The notes below the pieces were generated by a model that did not search any database, had not been told where the DNA came from, and was given only the letters and a program-made list of their open reading frames with translations. The position numbers and the translations under genes are program-made. Positions 21,791 through 33,937 of a DNA stretch of 64,000 bases are shown here, in pieces. The stretch spans positions 1,984,001 through 2,048,000 of the forward strand of contig CM065652.1 in NCBI GenBank assembly GCA_033220425.1. The letters run 5' to 3'. The stretch comes from Lepraria neglecta (Eukaryota > Ascomycota > Lecanoromycetes > Lecanorales > Stereocaulaceae). Positions within the stretch are counted from its first letter, which is position 1, and every line of letters begins with the position of its first letter.

Positions 21791-23057
21791 AGTGCTTTTG
21801 AATCTTCACTGGTCCACTTTTGTAGAACTACTGGAGCAAGTGAGAAGGTGAGCTGGGCAGGTAGGTCGAAATTGTACAAGTTATCATACCCATCGATCTT
21901 CTTAAGGGAAAAAGGATGGCAGCGGCATCTTATCCAAAGTGTCACACTTCACTTGTGTCTTCCAAGCCATCTGTCGATCACAAGACCGTTCAGCTGAGCC
22001 ATTCTCTGCGTCATATGGAGGCGAAGATGTTGTTTGCAGTATGTGGTGTGTGGTTACACACATTTCCACGTGTTTCAATTTAGCGCTATATATTGTGCAC
22101 AGCAAATGAGGGCTCGAGAATATAGAAAGTACAACTCACAACCAGCCTTGACATGCATGCAGGGTGAATTGGGGGGCAGACTGAGCCCGAAGGATTGAAG
22201 GATCGAAGGATTCCGAGGGGTGACTACCTGCTCGATCATTCACATCCGTGGCAACCCTGCGCCAGCCGTGAAGTTGAATGGAAATTTCTGCCGTTGCAAA
22301 ACTGTGCCGCCAACATGGCACCTCGCTATAATCTGTTAGGATCATGCAACTTGGCCCTCCCCGACTGGCCGGTCCTTGAATCGGAGTTGTAGCCTCAACT
22401 GGAAGTCATATTCTCATTAAAACAATCAAAACGTCATTGTGCAGCTTCTGTCACAATCGTGCTCAGTAAAGAGTTGGTTCACGACCCAACTAGTGACAGG
22501 GCCAAGCCTTCCCAGTATATCTTATCATATCACTGTTAGGCTGATCTCCTTGCCCTGCAATACATCTGATAGTGTGCTTGGCAGTGCAGAAAATCACCTG
22601 TCTCGAGCATCACGAACAGACCAGTCCCCACATTGCCCGTGCACTCTTCTTTGTATAACACCTGTTTACAAGGTTTTCTGTTTCGAGCATAAGATAACTT
22701 GGTGCAACTGGTAATGATCAGTAAGTTTCGGCGAAAGTGTTACAAGCGCAAACAACCCAGCTCTCGTTTCATCCTCCACAATTTTCTATGCCATCTAGCT
22801 AGAATCCTCCGACACGTCGAAACACCGCCTTCCATTATGACGTGATGCAGATGATTTGTGGAGGAGCGTGGATGTCGTCGCCTTACTTTCATGCTTATAA
22901 AAGACTGCTTTGGTCGCAGCATTCTTAGGTCCTCATACTATAGATCTTCCACCTTTCATTAACTTCAACAGCAAACTTATACAGCGACCTGGAGTCTTGC
23001 TATACTTTGAAATCTTTAAAAAAAGCCTTCGCCAACGTCTTCAACTTACAAGCAATT
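21791..23057. other. Divergent upstream region of two secreted-protein genes
   Basis: About 1.27 kb between the glycoprotein gene (minus) and the small secreted protein gene (plus). The only site I can name is the TATA-like box at 22895-22903. Confidence 0.4.
22895..22903 (+). promoter_or_regulatory. TATA-like box of the small secreted protein gene
   Basis: The sequence TTATAAAAG lies about 155 bp upstream of the ATG at 23058, a plausible distance given a 5' leader. Highly regulated secreted-protein genes in fungi often have such boxes. Confidence 0.45.
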
Positions 23058-23787
23058 ATGTTTACCGGCACTTATATCGTACTCCTCCTTCCAGCCATCG
23101 TGGCCGCCCGTCCGCAGTACATGCTTCCCGGCGACACTGCGTGTGGCGACGAAGGACCCCAGTACACTACCACCAGCACAGCTGACGTGACCACAACGTT
23201 TGGCGACCAAGGCTGGATCAACTATGACGGCAATGTCTGCGAAGCCGGCACCGCCCGTGAGTCTCCCACCCCCTTTCCATCAAGCTCATGTCTTTAAACA
23301 CATGAATAACGGACCATCACCACAGCCTGCAGCAACACAGAAGGAACATCAGTCTCTACGACCATCGGCGTAAACTTCGGCGGCGGCCCCACCTTCGACT
23401 TGAGCGAAGCCGTAAATGCCGGTCTCACTTTCGGCGTCAGTGTCGCTTTCACCAATACTAAGAGTCAGAGCGGCTCAGGTAGACTTTTCTTGCCCTCCGA
23501 AAAAAGAAGTGCTGACAAGTGAGCTTCGTATAGAAAATTGCATCGCTTCTGGCGACGACAACAATCCCTGCGCTTGCGGGCTGCAGTACAAGACTACGCA
23601 GCAGAATGCCAAGGGAACTTATGTGAACTCAGACGGCGCATGTGGCAATTCGCCGCCGAAGCCTTTTGATGTTACGTCTCCGGTGCTTATTGATGGTGCC
23701 GCGCAAACGGATTGGAGAACTTGTAGAGCGGCTGCTAGTAAGTGTTCGCACATGGCTAATTCGCCGGCTTGTGCGGATGGACTTTGA
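23058..23787 (+). CDS. Small secreted cysteine-rich protein
   Basis: Three exons (23058-23256, 23326-23478, 23534-23787) give 201 aa. The signal peptide is clear (MFTGTYIVLLLPAIVAARP). The mature chain is Gly/Ser/Thr-rich with about ten cysteines, including NPCACG, DGACGN and WRTCRAAASKC, so several disulfides are likely. A middle segment (VNFGGGPTFDLSEAVNAG) looks like an alternating beta structure. I recognise no family. Size, secretion and cysteine content fit a secreted effector-like or wall protein, but that is inference. A GTAAGT near 23735 could be a further donor, in which case the last 15 residues would differ. The gene is divergent from another secreted-protein gene. Confidence 0.78.
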
Positions 23788-24567
23788 GGGGGAAGTTTGG
23801 TGCATCTGGGAGTTGAGGAGTCGATGATTGGAGGTGAGATTGCTCATTGAGAAAGGTGTGGGATGGTTTTTTTACTGTCCCATTGTGTACGATAAAGGCT
23901 AGATTTGTATCCTTCTAGTTTGTCGATTCAAAGCATTTAAGCGAGCTTCATATTACAACTTCCGAGAGTTAAATGTTCAGCCTCAGAGCCTGGGCTTGCC
24001 TATCAAAAGGGTTTATCAATGTAGTAGAACTCAAAAATCGTTCCGAAGACATTATAGAAGGAAGGTGCTCCGGAAGTGGTGAGTTCTTGGTCGGTTGCTT
24101 AGTCATCCAAATGTAGCGAAAAGCCACCAATCATCCTCATCTATTTACCCACCCCACCTATAAAGAGATTTGTTGGACATGGTAGCCTCTATCTTAGACT
24201 TACCAGGCCTTGCCAGAAGTGAGTTCGTGCTCGTTTACCGCAAATTTGGGCTGAAGCCATCATCATCATCACCAGCAAGATACTCATCATGCCATATAGA
24301 ATTTTGCATCGAAGAAGTCTCCTGCGACCGGTACCGTCCTTGGTGATTGGCTAATAAGCCTAGGAATTGCGGACTCTTTTCTCATCCGCAAGTGTTCAAC
24401 TAGTCATGCAAACCCCGCCCTTGGCGTGGGGGCTGATAGCAGCAATAAGGCTGCAACGACATCTTATCATTCTTTCTCTTCTAAGCCATCCTTCATATAT
24501 ACAACTCTCTGCCATCTTTGGTCACCTAAGTGCCTTAAGAGTGACTTTCCTCGAAGCTTCTAATGAC
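23788..24567. other. Intergenic, no gene recognised
   Basis: About 780 bp upstream of the NACHT-ankyrin pseudogene. No coding frame or repeat recognised. Confidence 0.35.
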
Positions 24568-27500
24568 ATGTCTTTCGGCTACGGCGTTGGCGACTTCCTT
24601 GCGGTTGCGAAGCTCGCAACGGAATCTGGGAGAAGATTCGGGACTCCTCTGATCAATTCGAAGCCATACGCAATGAGTGAGCATTGAATCCTTAAGCACA
24701 TGACGCCATGGATGAATGAGGCATCAGATAAAGCTGACAGTCGGCAGAGTCGCTGGGTTTTCGTCCCTTCTAGACGACGTACCGGATACCGTCTCGAAGC
24801 AAGGTCTTACCGAGAAGCAGGCTCAAGGTCTTGCTGCCTCGTCTCAGGCGTGCCGCGGCGTCCTTGAGGATTTGCAGAAACTGATCGACAAGTACGGTGG
24901 TCTGGCCACTGAAGCTCTGAATCTAACTACTTAGATCCGCAAGGTGAGTTTTTTTTCTTACGTCTACCCCGGGAAAGCGTTAGATTATGTCCCTCTGCTA
25001 TGAGCTTTTTTTCACCGGCGTTCGAATCTGAATGGCCAATCGCCCGTCTTATCAGCAACTCTAGGGTCCTATGCCGCTACTTAATGTCTTCTACCCTATC
25101 TACTACGTGCAAAAAGCTGACCGAATGCCCCATTAGGTCTCAAAGAAGGTCAAATGGGACCGAGATGATGTCAGAGACTTGCGAGCTCGAACATCGTCCA
25201 CTATTGCGGTGCTTAGTGCGTGGGACCTGAGTCTTGCAAAGAACAGTCAAGAACGCGCCCGGATCTTATCGCCGCTTGACTTTCCAGCGCAGCAAAGAGA
25301 GATCTTCAGTCGGCGCCAGCGAGGATCGGGCCAATGGCTCCTTGAATCAGACAGATTCAAAACATGGTTGGACACAAGAGGCGATGCTCTGTTGTGTCCA
25401 GGAAACCCTGAAGCCGGGAAAACGGTGCTTGCCTCCATAGTAGTAGATCATCTCTGGAATAAAGTTCGTACCTATAAGGTTGGCGTTGCGTATATCTACT
25501 GTGACTATCGAAAGCAACGGGAACTCCCGTACATCTTGTGGGAAGTTTGCTGAACAATAAAACCCGATGTCCGAGGCACTCAAAAGCTACTACGATCAGC
25601 AAAAGCGCAGCAATACAGAACCAACGCCAGAATAGTCCTGGGAGATCCTCAATAACCAAAGTAGAGACTGGTCTCGTGTCTTCATAATTATTGACGCTCT
25701 GGATGAATGCTCCAATGAAGATGGTACTCGGCGACGAATACTGGAAGGAATCCTATCGTTACAAAGCTCGAAGACCGTAAACGTAATCGTAACGTTGCGG
25801 CCAATTCCTACTATCCTATCGGAGTTTGAGATTTCTACGCACCTAGAGATCCGAGCTAGCCGGACAGATATCCAGACATATCTAGAAACGCAGACGGATT
25901 GGGTTTTAAAGCGCGTTTTGGCAAAGAAAGATCTATAGGCGAACATTATCAATAGGATTCTTGATGCCGCTGATGGAATGTAGGCATCTGCGTCTTACGT
26001 CTAATCTTGATGACATTGCTGAGATAACATAGGTTCCTCCTAGCTCGACTGAACATAGACTCGCTTGTTGGTAAAATGACGCCCAAGGCAATCAAGACGG
26101 CTTTGAAAAGCCTTCCATCTGGATCTAATGCTCTCGACTCAGCATGTAACGATGCCATGGAGCGGATTGAGAGGCAGAATCCAGACCACCGCTACCTAGC
26201 TAAAAGGACTTTAATGTGGATCACATACGCTCAAAGATTACCGCACGTGGAAGAGATCCAGCATGCCCTGGCAACTGAGCTGGGAAAATCGGACTTAGAC
26301 CGAGACAACGTGGAGGATTCCGGAGACATTGTATCTATATGCGCAGGTTTAGTGATTGTAGATACTGACCATCATCTTCGTGGTCCGGTTCTGAGGCTAG
26401 TTCACTACAAGATGCAAGAATACCTAAGACGAACCGGTGTGATCCACTTTCCGAACGCGGCAGAAACTATTGCGTCAAGGTGTCTGACCTACCTTCTATT
26501 TGATATCTTCTCCGGATCGGCATGCCGTCTTTCTCCCGATCACTACAATGTTCAAAAGGACCGTGGGGAGTCTGCGGCCATAAATCTCATGCGTACGCGA
26601 AACCCAGATGAAGTCACGGGGTTCTTGTACTTTGGCTGCAAAAGGTGTTCGAATGGAGAGAATCACTGTCTGCAAAAACCAGGTGACTTCCCGAGAGACG
26701 TTTCATACAGTACTAGAAAGGACAAATAATCGTATTTTCAAGACGAACTGTATCCTTTCTACGGATATGCTGCATGGTATTGTGGTATTGGGGATATCAC
26801 GCTAGGGAGTGCAGCGAAAGAACAGTCCAGACCTTGAAAAACAGTCTCAATGAATCTAGAAGAATCTCCGGTATATTCCTCTTCTTGCTAAGTGAGCCGA
26901 AAAAGTGGTCTCGCCCTAAAACGTGCCTGAATGTTGAAGACCTTGATCCTGGGCCTATAATGCATTTAGCTGCCTTCCTAGGTTTGACGGAGATTGTGTC
27001 TCAGTTGCTCGAGGATGGGGCCAAGGCTAACATAGAAGACTGGTCCGGTGAAACGCCACTATTGTGGGCGATCAACAGAGGCCACGACGGTGTTGTCAAT
27101 CAATTGGTAATACGTGATGATGTGAATACTAGTGCTTACCACGGCGATAGCACACCACTCCATCGAGCAATCGACACCCACTCTCATACAATTGTCAAGG
27201 CTTTACTAGCAAGTAAGATTATCGATGTGATATTCCGGGCCGTGGATACCACTTTGCCAGGTGACAAAGGTCGGACACTGTTGTCACAAGCAGTCTTTAG
27301 TGGGGACACGAATGCCATAGGCCTTCTTCTTATGCGTGACGACATCGATCCGAACGCTAAAAACAAGCAAGGTGAACGCCGCTGATAGAGGCAGTAGAAT
27401 TGGGGCGTATGGCAATAGTCCAGCGACTATTGGCGCACCACTATGTTGGACTGGATGCAGAGGACCTTGCGGGATGGACGGCGCTAACTCACGCAGCACG

Positions 27501-28239
27501 TTAGGGAAATCCGCAGATCATGAACCTCCTGTTGGCGCGTGACCCCAATGAATCCAGCCCAGGGAATGAGTCGCAGGAAACTCCACTGAAAGTCGCAGTG
27601 AGACATGGAGTCGTGAATGCAGTACAGGTCGTATTAGCACGCGATGAAGTCGATTTGAGCGTTAGGGACGGGCGTGGCCAGAAACTACTGCTCTCCGCAG
27701 CAAGTCAGGAGCAAATAGGTGTATTGCGGGCTTTCCTGACCCGTGAAGACGTCAACGTCAGCATGAGGGACGACTTTGGTCTAACACTACTATTCTACGC
27801 AATAGGAAATGGAAGCCAGAAATCAGTGCAGCTCTTCTTAGCACGTGGTGATGTTGAGGTGAATGTAAGGGAAAACAGTGACCAAACACCATTATCCCTC
27901 GCAATGGATCTTGTGAATGCAGATGCAGTGCAGCTACTCTTGACACGTGACGATATTGAGCTCGGACGGGAAAAGGCGTTGATCTCAGCCGCTGAGGCAT
28001 CTTTCAAATCGTATCGTTCCTATTCCCATGAGCGGGCTGAGAGGTATGGCGCAATTGCAAATCTATTACGCTCACATCTTCAACAAGGGTTAGCTCGTAA
28101 TGGTTCGCAGCCCACAACAATAAGCGAAACTCAGGTCATCAAGAAACCACGGGATGTAGCTTTTGAGGAGTGCACGGAGTGCAAAAAGGTTAGAGTATTC
28201 TTCCACGGCGAGTTAAAGATATGCTCAAACCACTCTTGA
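24568..28239 (+). pseudogene. NACHT-ankyrin (fungal NLR-like) pseudogene
   Basis: The order of domains is that of a fungal NLR-like STAND protein. The N-terminal start MSFGYGVGDFLAVAKLA is followed by a helical region (DTVSKQGLTEKQAQGLAA). A NACHT core comes next, with the P-loop at about 25405-25430 (CPGNPEAGKT), the segment VGVAYIYCDYRKQRE and a Walker B (FIIIDALDEC) near 25690. Then follow a winged-helix-like region (LMWITYAQRLPHVEEIQHAL) and ankyrin repeats from about 26960 to 28000. It is broken many times: a frameshift near 24620, TAG at 24932-24934, TGA near 25551, several stops at 25555-25660, TAG at 25936-25938, a frame change near 26720, a stop and frame change near 27384 and TAG at 27502-27504. 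The P-loop also has Glu where relatives have Gly (usual GxPGAGKT). STAND proteins of this type sense ligands through their repeats and trigger incompatibility or defence reactions; this copy cannot. Confidence 0.88.
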
Positions 28240-28899
28240 TTCTGGCCATGGATTGCGGAGCAGCCCTTGTATTGCAGATAGTCCCAGCCAACGTAACTGG
28301 CAACGTCCAGTCCATTCTCCTCAACATATCAGCTGACGTCTTGGAACTGTAATACGCTTACTACCGGCCATCACACCCCAGGTATCCCGGCTTTTACCTC
28401 GTCAAATGGCCCTCATCTGTCACAGCGATGCCTTCCAAGTCCAGGGTATAAAACTACGTGAGGGATAACTCCTGCTTAGCTAGCATTGAGGGTTAGGCCC
28501 AGAGTGCCTCGGGTCAGACTGGGTTTTCATTAGGGAGTCCCGGGCTGCGTAGATTTCACATGGACCAGGAAGATTGATTCCGCTCTATTTACCTCTAGCA
28601 TTGGGCAATTTTCCTTACAAAGCCTTGTTTTTTTTGGACATCACAGCGAGTAATTTCAGCTCAGCCACTCTGGGAGGATTGCATAGACAATTTCGATAAA
28701 GTACTTAGTTCGCAAGAATTAACTCTACATCATCTCTGTCGTAGAAAGGATATCACTGAAGCAAAACTAGAAAGTATATGACAAGGGACAAATCAATTAC
28801 TTTGACATTCCATACCTCACCAATCCACGGCAAATTGGAACTACAAAGCCCAACGCTCAATATGCCTAAGAATTGTATTGTGCAGAGTAGAGGGCCTAC
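28240..28899. other. Intergenic, no gene recognised
   Basis: About 660 bp between convergent genes; nothing recognisable. Confidence 0.35.
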
Positions 28900-30984
28900 C
28901 TAAAACCCAGTCCTCCTCCTAACCAAATCATCAATACTCTCATCCCCAACATTCTCTCTAGCCGGCTTAGCAGCCTTCTCCTTCCTCCTCAACGCAATGA
29001 GTTTAAGCTCGATCTCGAGCTTCTCCTGCTGCAAATTAAGAGCCTCTTCATCACTCTCTTCACTCTCATCACCTGATGGCTTCAGCTTCTTTCCTCTTGA
29101 TTTGGCATCTTCAGCTTCGTCAGCACCTCGCTTCTTACCTCGTGATTGGGTCGGGATGGCGGCTGGGGCCGACTGCAGAGAAAATTGTCGAAACTTCGAC
29201 GTCGTCGACATCTCACCCACATTTCCCATAACCCTAGGCGCCGGCACACGAAAATCCCCCAAATCCTCTTCCTCCTCCACAGCGCCACCATCCTCACCCT
29301 CGTCCTCATCCCCATCCTCCTCATCATCTCCCGCATCATCATCCCTAAAGCTCTCTCCCCGAAAGATCCTCTTATGCTTCACATTCTCAATCTGCCTATT
29401 CTGATTCTTATGGCTTCTACTCATATTCCTCAAGTCCACCTCCTTCTCCAAATCTCCCAGATGAGTTCTCAGGTTACTCCCTTGGTACTCCGCAAGCTTC
29501 ATCCGTGCCGCTCTCTGTCCATCCACAGCCCTCGGTTCCTTCCTCAACTTGACACACGCCAACCGATTCGTCAGCGTGCCCTCATAAGGTCTCCCCGGCA
29601 TATCAAATCTCGGATAAGATTCCGGAACCTCCTCTCTCTGACAAGCCTGGATGAATTGGGTCACGCACGCTTCTTCAGCCTTAGTACCCAGGGCCATGAG
29701 ATTCCTTCGTTTGTCCTCTTTATGCAATTTGCGCGTGTCGGGGTGGATACTCAGTTCGGCGCAGATCTTGGGGAAATCGGTGTATTTCTCGAGACACCAG
29801 AGGTGCGTGTAGCCGGCGACGATGTAGGGGTCGTGGTCTGGGTGGGAGGTGGTGAGTTCGTCGAAGGAGACGGCCCAGTGCCCTTGGTTTATTGTGTTGT
29901 TGGGATAGAAGGGGCAGCCTGCGAAGCGGCAGCGGTGAGAGTGCGTGGTGGGGTAGCGGGCGCGGGATCTTGGGGGGTTGCGGTGGATGCGGAGGGCGAG
30001 GCCTCTGCCGAGGGGGTGTTCGAAGAGGAATTTGTTCAATTCTTCGGCGGTGTAGAGGCGGGCGGGGTCGAGCTCTCCGTCTTCGGTGTATTCGAAGCAG
30101 TCCCAGTCTTTGCTTGGGTAGGAATGCTGGGTGTATTTCGTGTTTGGCGTATAGTGAGGATTGACGGTGGTAATCTTCCTGGGAGGATTCTTTGATCGCG
30201 TCTTCTTTATGCTCGAGTTTGTCTTGCGGCTCTGGAGTTTGGTATCAAATCGCTCGAGTGCGGAAGGTCCTGGTTTTGGTAGTATCGGGACATACCTCGA
30301 TTCCGAGACCTGCTCCTCATCCTTCAAAATCTCAAAGCTCTTCTTTGGTCTACTTATCCGGTCTAGAGACTCATCAGCAGCATGATTGAGGGAAGAATTA
30401 TTGTTGTCATTATTCGCTAAGAACGAGATATTCGTCTTTGGCGAATGCTGTGGTGTCGACGGCACCGTTAGACCTGTCGAAAAGGACGATGCTTCCGTGC
30501 CAAAGTTCCCCGGAACATAGCTTCCTGAATTCATGGGCATGGATGGTACACCGGACGGAATCATGTTAGGAACAAATCCTGGGCCATGATAAGTAGGCTG
30601 TACTCTTGAGATTGGTTCTTGGAGGAGCATCTGGTTCTGTGAGTATGGAGCCACGTACTGCGTGTTGCAAAAGCTATTGCTATTCACCATGTTCATTTGC
30701 TGCGTTCTACTAACGTCATGTAACTCTCCTGGAGCCATCGTGGTGGGAGTAGGAGAGGGCGTCCAATTGCAGTCGAAATTCGGCATGTTGGTATTTTGAA
30801 GGTCGAAGGCTGAGAATGTATTGGGATCGAAGTCTGGGAAGTTGTATTCCCCGGAGAGGGCGTCAGTATCGAAATTGAATTGATCTGACATGAGAATGTC
30901 GGAGCTGCCGGCAATGTTGTTTCCTTCAGGACCGTTCATACTCCATTGGGGGTTCTCGTCCGGTTGGGAATCATAGTTCGACAT
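28900..30984 (-). CDS. Conserved fungal protein of unknown function, probably nuclear
   Basis: A single exon of 694 aa from the ATG at 30984. The open frame continues upstream to 31143, but the first methionine after the basic leader (MSNYDSQPDENPQW) looks the better start. The first 330 residues are Asn/Pro/Ser-rich and disordered. Residues about 330-520 form a conserved block with WDCFEYTEDGELDPARLYT, FLFEHPLGRGLALRIHRNPP, a Cys pair in HRCRFAGCPF, and INQGHWAVSFDE...HDPYIVAGYTHLWCLEKY. Then come a basic region (RNMSRSHKNQNRQI), a very acidic run (DDEEDGDEDEGEDG) and a Lys-rich end with a short coiled coil (EALNLQQEKLEIELKLIALRRKEK). The acidic and basic tracts suggest a nuclear, nucleic-acid- or histone-related role; no biochemical function is known to me. 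Confidence 0.82.
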   Translation of the reverse strand: MSNYDSQPDENPQWSMNGPEGNNIAGSSDILMSDQFNFDTDALSGEYNFPDFDPNTFSAFDLQNTNMPNFDCNWTPSPTPTTMAPGELHDVSRTQQMNMVNSNSFCNTQYVAPYSQNQMLLQEPISRVQPTYHGPGFVPNMIPSGVPSMPMNSGSYVPGNFGTEASSFSTGLTVPSTPQHSPKTNISFLANNDNNNSSLNHAADESLDRISRPKKSFEILKDEEQVSESRYVPILPKPGPSALERFDTKLQSRKTNSSIKKTRSKNPPRKITTVNPHYTPNTKYTQHSYPSKDWDCFEYTEDGELDPARLYTAEELNKFLFEHPLGRGLALRIHRNPPRSRARYPTTHSHRCRFAGCPFYPNNTINQGHWAVSFDELTTSHPDHDPYIVAGYTHLWCLEKYTDFPKICAELSIHPDTRKLHKEDKRRNLMALGTKAEEACVTQFIQACQREEVPESYPRFDMPGRPYEGTLTNRLACVKLRKEPRAVDGQRAARMKLAEYQGSNLRTHLGDLEKEVDLRNMSRSHKNQNRQIENVKHKRIFRGESFRDDDAGDDEEDGDEDEGEDGGAVEEEEDLGDFRVPAPRVMGNVGEMSTTSKFRQFSLQSAPAAIPTQSRGKKRGADEAEDAKSRGKKLKPSGDESEESDEEALNLQQEKLEIELKLIALRRKEKAAKPARENVGDESIDDLVRRRTGF

Positions 30985-32185
30985 GACGAAGTTTCCTTGT
31001 GCGGTGGTGATAGCTTCGAAGCGATGTGATTGTTTGATCTTCGAAGGCTTTGGGATGATGAATGCCCGATGGGATGATGAGAAGAAAGAATCAAATACTG
31101 GAAGGTCGAGACGAAGAAGGAATACCTCAGAGATGGTCGACAAAGAGAATATGACAATTGAATTGTGCTCTTAAACAAAGGTTACAAACAACAGCGCATG
31201 TGTTGACAGTACGACAAAGAGAGAGCCAGGTTTGTGACGATGATACACATTGAACAAAAAGAAAACTCCTTCATGACAAAGCGAATGGCTTGCTGGGCTC
31301 ATCCTCCAGGCGAAAAGATAGAACCAATCTCCTCGACGCCAACCGTACCTCCACTCCCACCAAACCGCAGAAGCAGCCTCTCCATCCTCCGTGTCGCCCT
31401 CTCCACCAGTCTCTCCACCTCCAACGTTGGCCGAAACGCAGAACAACAATAGCAATGTATGAGATCATCGAAGATGTAATCAGTAGCATCTGAACAAGTC
31501 ACACACATTTGAGCCCCCTAATTGCTATTTTGAATGTGTAATCAGTTAATTGTTATCGCGGAGAGCCTCCGCCTCAGTTGGCCGCCATAATTACTGGCTC
31601 CGTATCTGCGCGTGTTCCCTGAGGTCTGGCCTTCCGATCAGCTTAAGCCCTTGTCTCACACCCAGTCCGATCTAACTTAATGGTCGAAATTAGCCACGTC
31701 CATATCAAAGTAATCGGGAGCATGAACATGCGCAAGTGCAAATGTAGATCAATGTCAGAAGGTCTCCAAGATAGAGTTATCCACACAAAGTTTCAGATCA
31801 GGTCTGTGATAATTTGTGGTTTTCATCAGGTGATTCACAGTGGTAGTGATAATTTGGATTTGATTCAGTGAATGCATATATGACCTACCAGATAGTGCAT
31901 TGTTCCCGAGATGTCACAGGGAAACTCCAGGCTTTGTATGAGCCTTGTCGTCACAGTCCAGGACGAACTGTATCAACGATTCCGAGATCATTCTCGCCCG
32001 ACCACAATTCGTTGCCCAGACCAGTGAACACAAATCTATTGCCATCTAGAGACGCTTAGATTGTTTTCGGCCTGCAAACGTTTGTTGCATTATCCAATTC
32101 GAATCGCTGCCACTGCTATGACGTAAAGGGTGAGCCATAGAGTTGTATCATGGTGTCGTCAACGTGTCCTTCAACCTAATCGCTT
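30985..32185. other. Intergenic, no gene recognised
   Basis: About 1.2 kb. The 300 bp next to the conserved gene are probably its 5' leader and promoter. The short frames at 31170-31500 on both strands look like non-coding Pro/Ser- and Arg-rich shadows. Confidence 0.35.
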
Positions 32186-33937
32186 TCATCCCATATTGGC
32201 CGAGTACTTGCCGCGGCATCGAAGCCATTTCCCATAGATGAAGAACAAATATGGTATCTGGATCAGAGCCACTCCAAAGAATGCAAATACACTCGATGCC
32301 CAAGGAATGCCAAGCTTGTGATACATCGGATCGATGAACAGAGGGAATGCACCCGCGAACCCAGATCGGAGGAAGGTATTAGTGGCCACAGCGCTGGCTG
32401 CGTATCGTTGAAAAGTATCGATGAGGTAGTTCAGCGCACTTTGGAAGATGGTGAAGAAGCCAAATCCCATCAACGTAGCTCCAATGCAGGGCGCTATCCA
32501 CTGGCAGTTGTCAGTAACGGGGGAAGGTCTCTAGATAGAGCAACTTACTGGTATGCTCTTGTCAGAGGTCCAGCCGAAGAGGAAGAGGCCTCCAGCGAAG
32601 ACAATCGAGCCAACCATCATTGGCGGAAGTCTGGCTTCTGGAACAGCCTTGTTGCCGTTCGCGATAAATCGACGATTATAATAGCTCTGATTCAGAACGT
32701 TTGCAGCTCCACCGATAAGGATACCGATCAGTAAAGCCAGGAAAGGGAGAGCACCAATAAGCAAGTTCTGTCCGCGTTCTTCTTGGAATTCGATGGGGAA
32801 CGTGGCAAGATTGGCGTACAAGATTCCGTAGACGAAAGAAGAATACAACGCAACGAAGAAGCAGATCGGCGTCATCAGCATCTTAAATGGCCTGACTCCG
32901 AACTTGATTGCCATCTCTTTCAGAGATACATCCCACTCTTCGAACTTTGCGTGCAAAGCCCAGTTGCCTGTCTCGAATCGTAGTCTCCGTGCTTTGTAAA
33001 CCAGAAGTCGCGATGGATAGCTTTCGTCAAGGATGAGCACATCCAGAAAGAGCATTGACAACAGCCGGTCAAGTATTCCATCCATTTCCACCTGAGGTAG
33101 CTTTGCACGACTGGTCCACCAACAATGGGTCCAACCACTAGACCTTCAACGACAGCAAATGCATATCCGACAATAGCTGTTCCTCGCTCTGTGGACGCCC
33201 ATATGTCGCCTAGGACACCACCAGTATTCGTGACAGGAGTAGAGCCAAAGAAACCTGCGAAGAATCTAGTGATTTTAATTGTTTGGATGTCCTTCGCCGT
33301 GACTGTGCCAAAGGAGAAGACTGCGGCAAGGAAATATGGTATCAAGACAGCGGGCTTGCGGCCGAAGATCTCGGAGAGTGGTGCCGGTCCAAGTCCAAAT
33401 CCAGAGCAGAACGCTCAATCCGAGAAGTGAAACTTTTGTTCCGACATGGAACTGTTCTGATATGTGATTGATCGCGGGAGAGTAGCTGTGCCAATGTCAG
33501 CAACTGATCAGGCCACCAGGGGGCTAGATAGAGCTCACACGCTGCTTGCCCATGTGCTACCCATAGTAGTGAACCCATAAAGCACAGTTGTTATGAACTT
33601 CTTCCGGAAAGGCCAATTGAGAGGATTGTAGCGGTCGTCGGGACCGTCGAAGTCAACTACGACATCCGCGCTCGTCTTGACATTGGGATAAGGGGTGATT
33701 GAAGGCTGTGCGTCGTTGCTGTAGGCTTTGAATGCGTGAGATTCGACCGCTGCTCGTAGCTCTGTATGCGCCTGTAGTGGTAGCATTAGGTTCAACATCG
33801 GCAGTCTCTGCTTTTTCTAAGTCTGAAGCTCCATATGGGCTTGAGCTTTGACTTGTCTCCTCTGTATCATGGAGGCTTAATTTGCTCGTTGTTTGGCGTT
33901 GGAAAAGAACGGCGGTGGTTTGCGGCGGAGTGTCCAT
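32186..33937 (-). pseudogene. MFS transporter (DHA1-type) with frameshifts
   Basis: A 12-TM major facilitator of the fungal DHA1 (drug/polyamine:H+ antiporter) type is readable from the ATG at 33937. Introns of 53 bp (33486-33538) and 48 bp (32501-32548) are well formed. Landmarks are the pre-TM motif YNPLNWPFRKKFITTVLYG, MGSTWASSV|YSPAI, SEIFGRKPAV (motif A-like), TGGVLGDIW and NQSYYNRRFIANGNKAVPEARLPPM. The frame is lost three times: near 33685 (HPLSQ against NVKTSADVVVDFDGPDD), near 33395 (before FGLGPAPLSEIFGRK) and near 33060 (after YLTG). The region near 33395 also seems to lack a few residues against relatives. Either a pseudogene or a region with sequencing errors; three independent shifts favour the former. 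Confidence 0.78.

Noticed and set aside
29146-30195. 349-codon open frame on the plus strand
   Set aside because: It lies wholly antisense to the conserved 694-aa gene, is made of low-complexity residues and has no family resemblance; a shadow frame.
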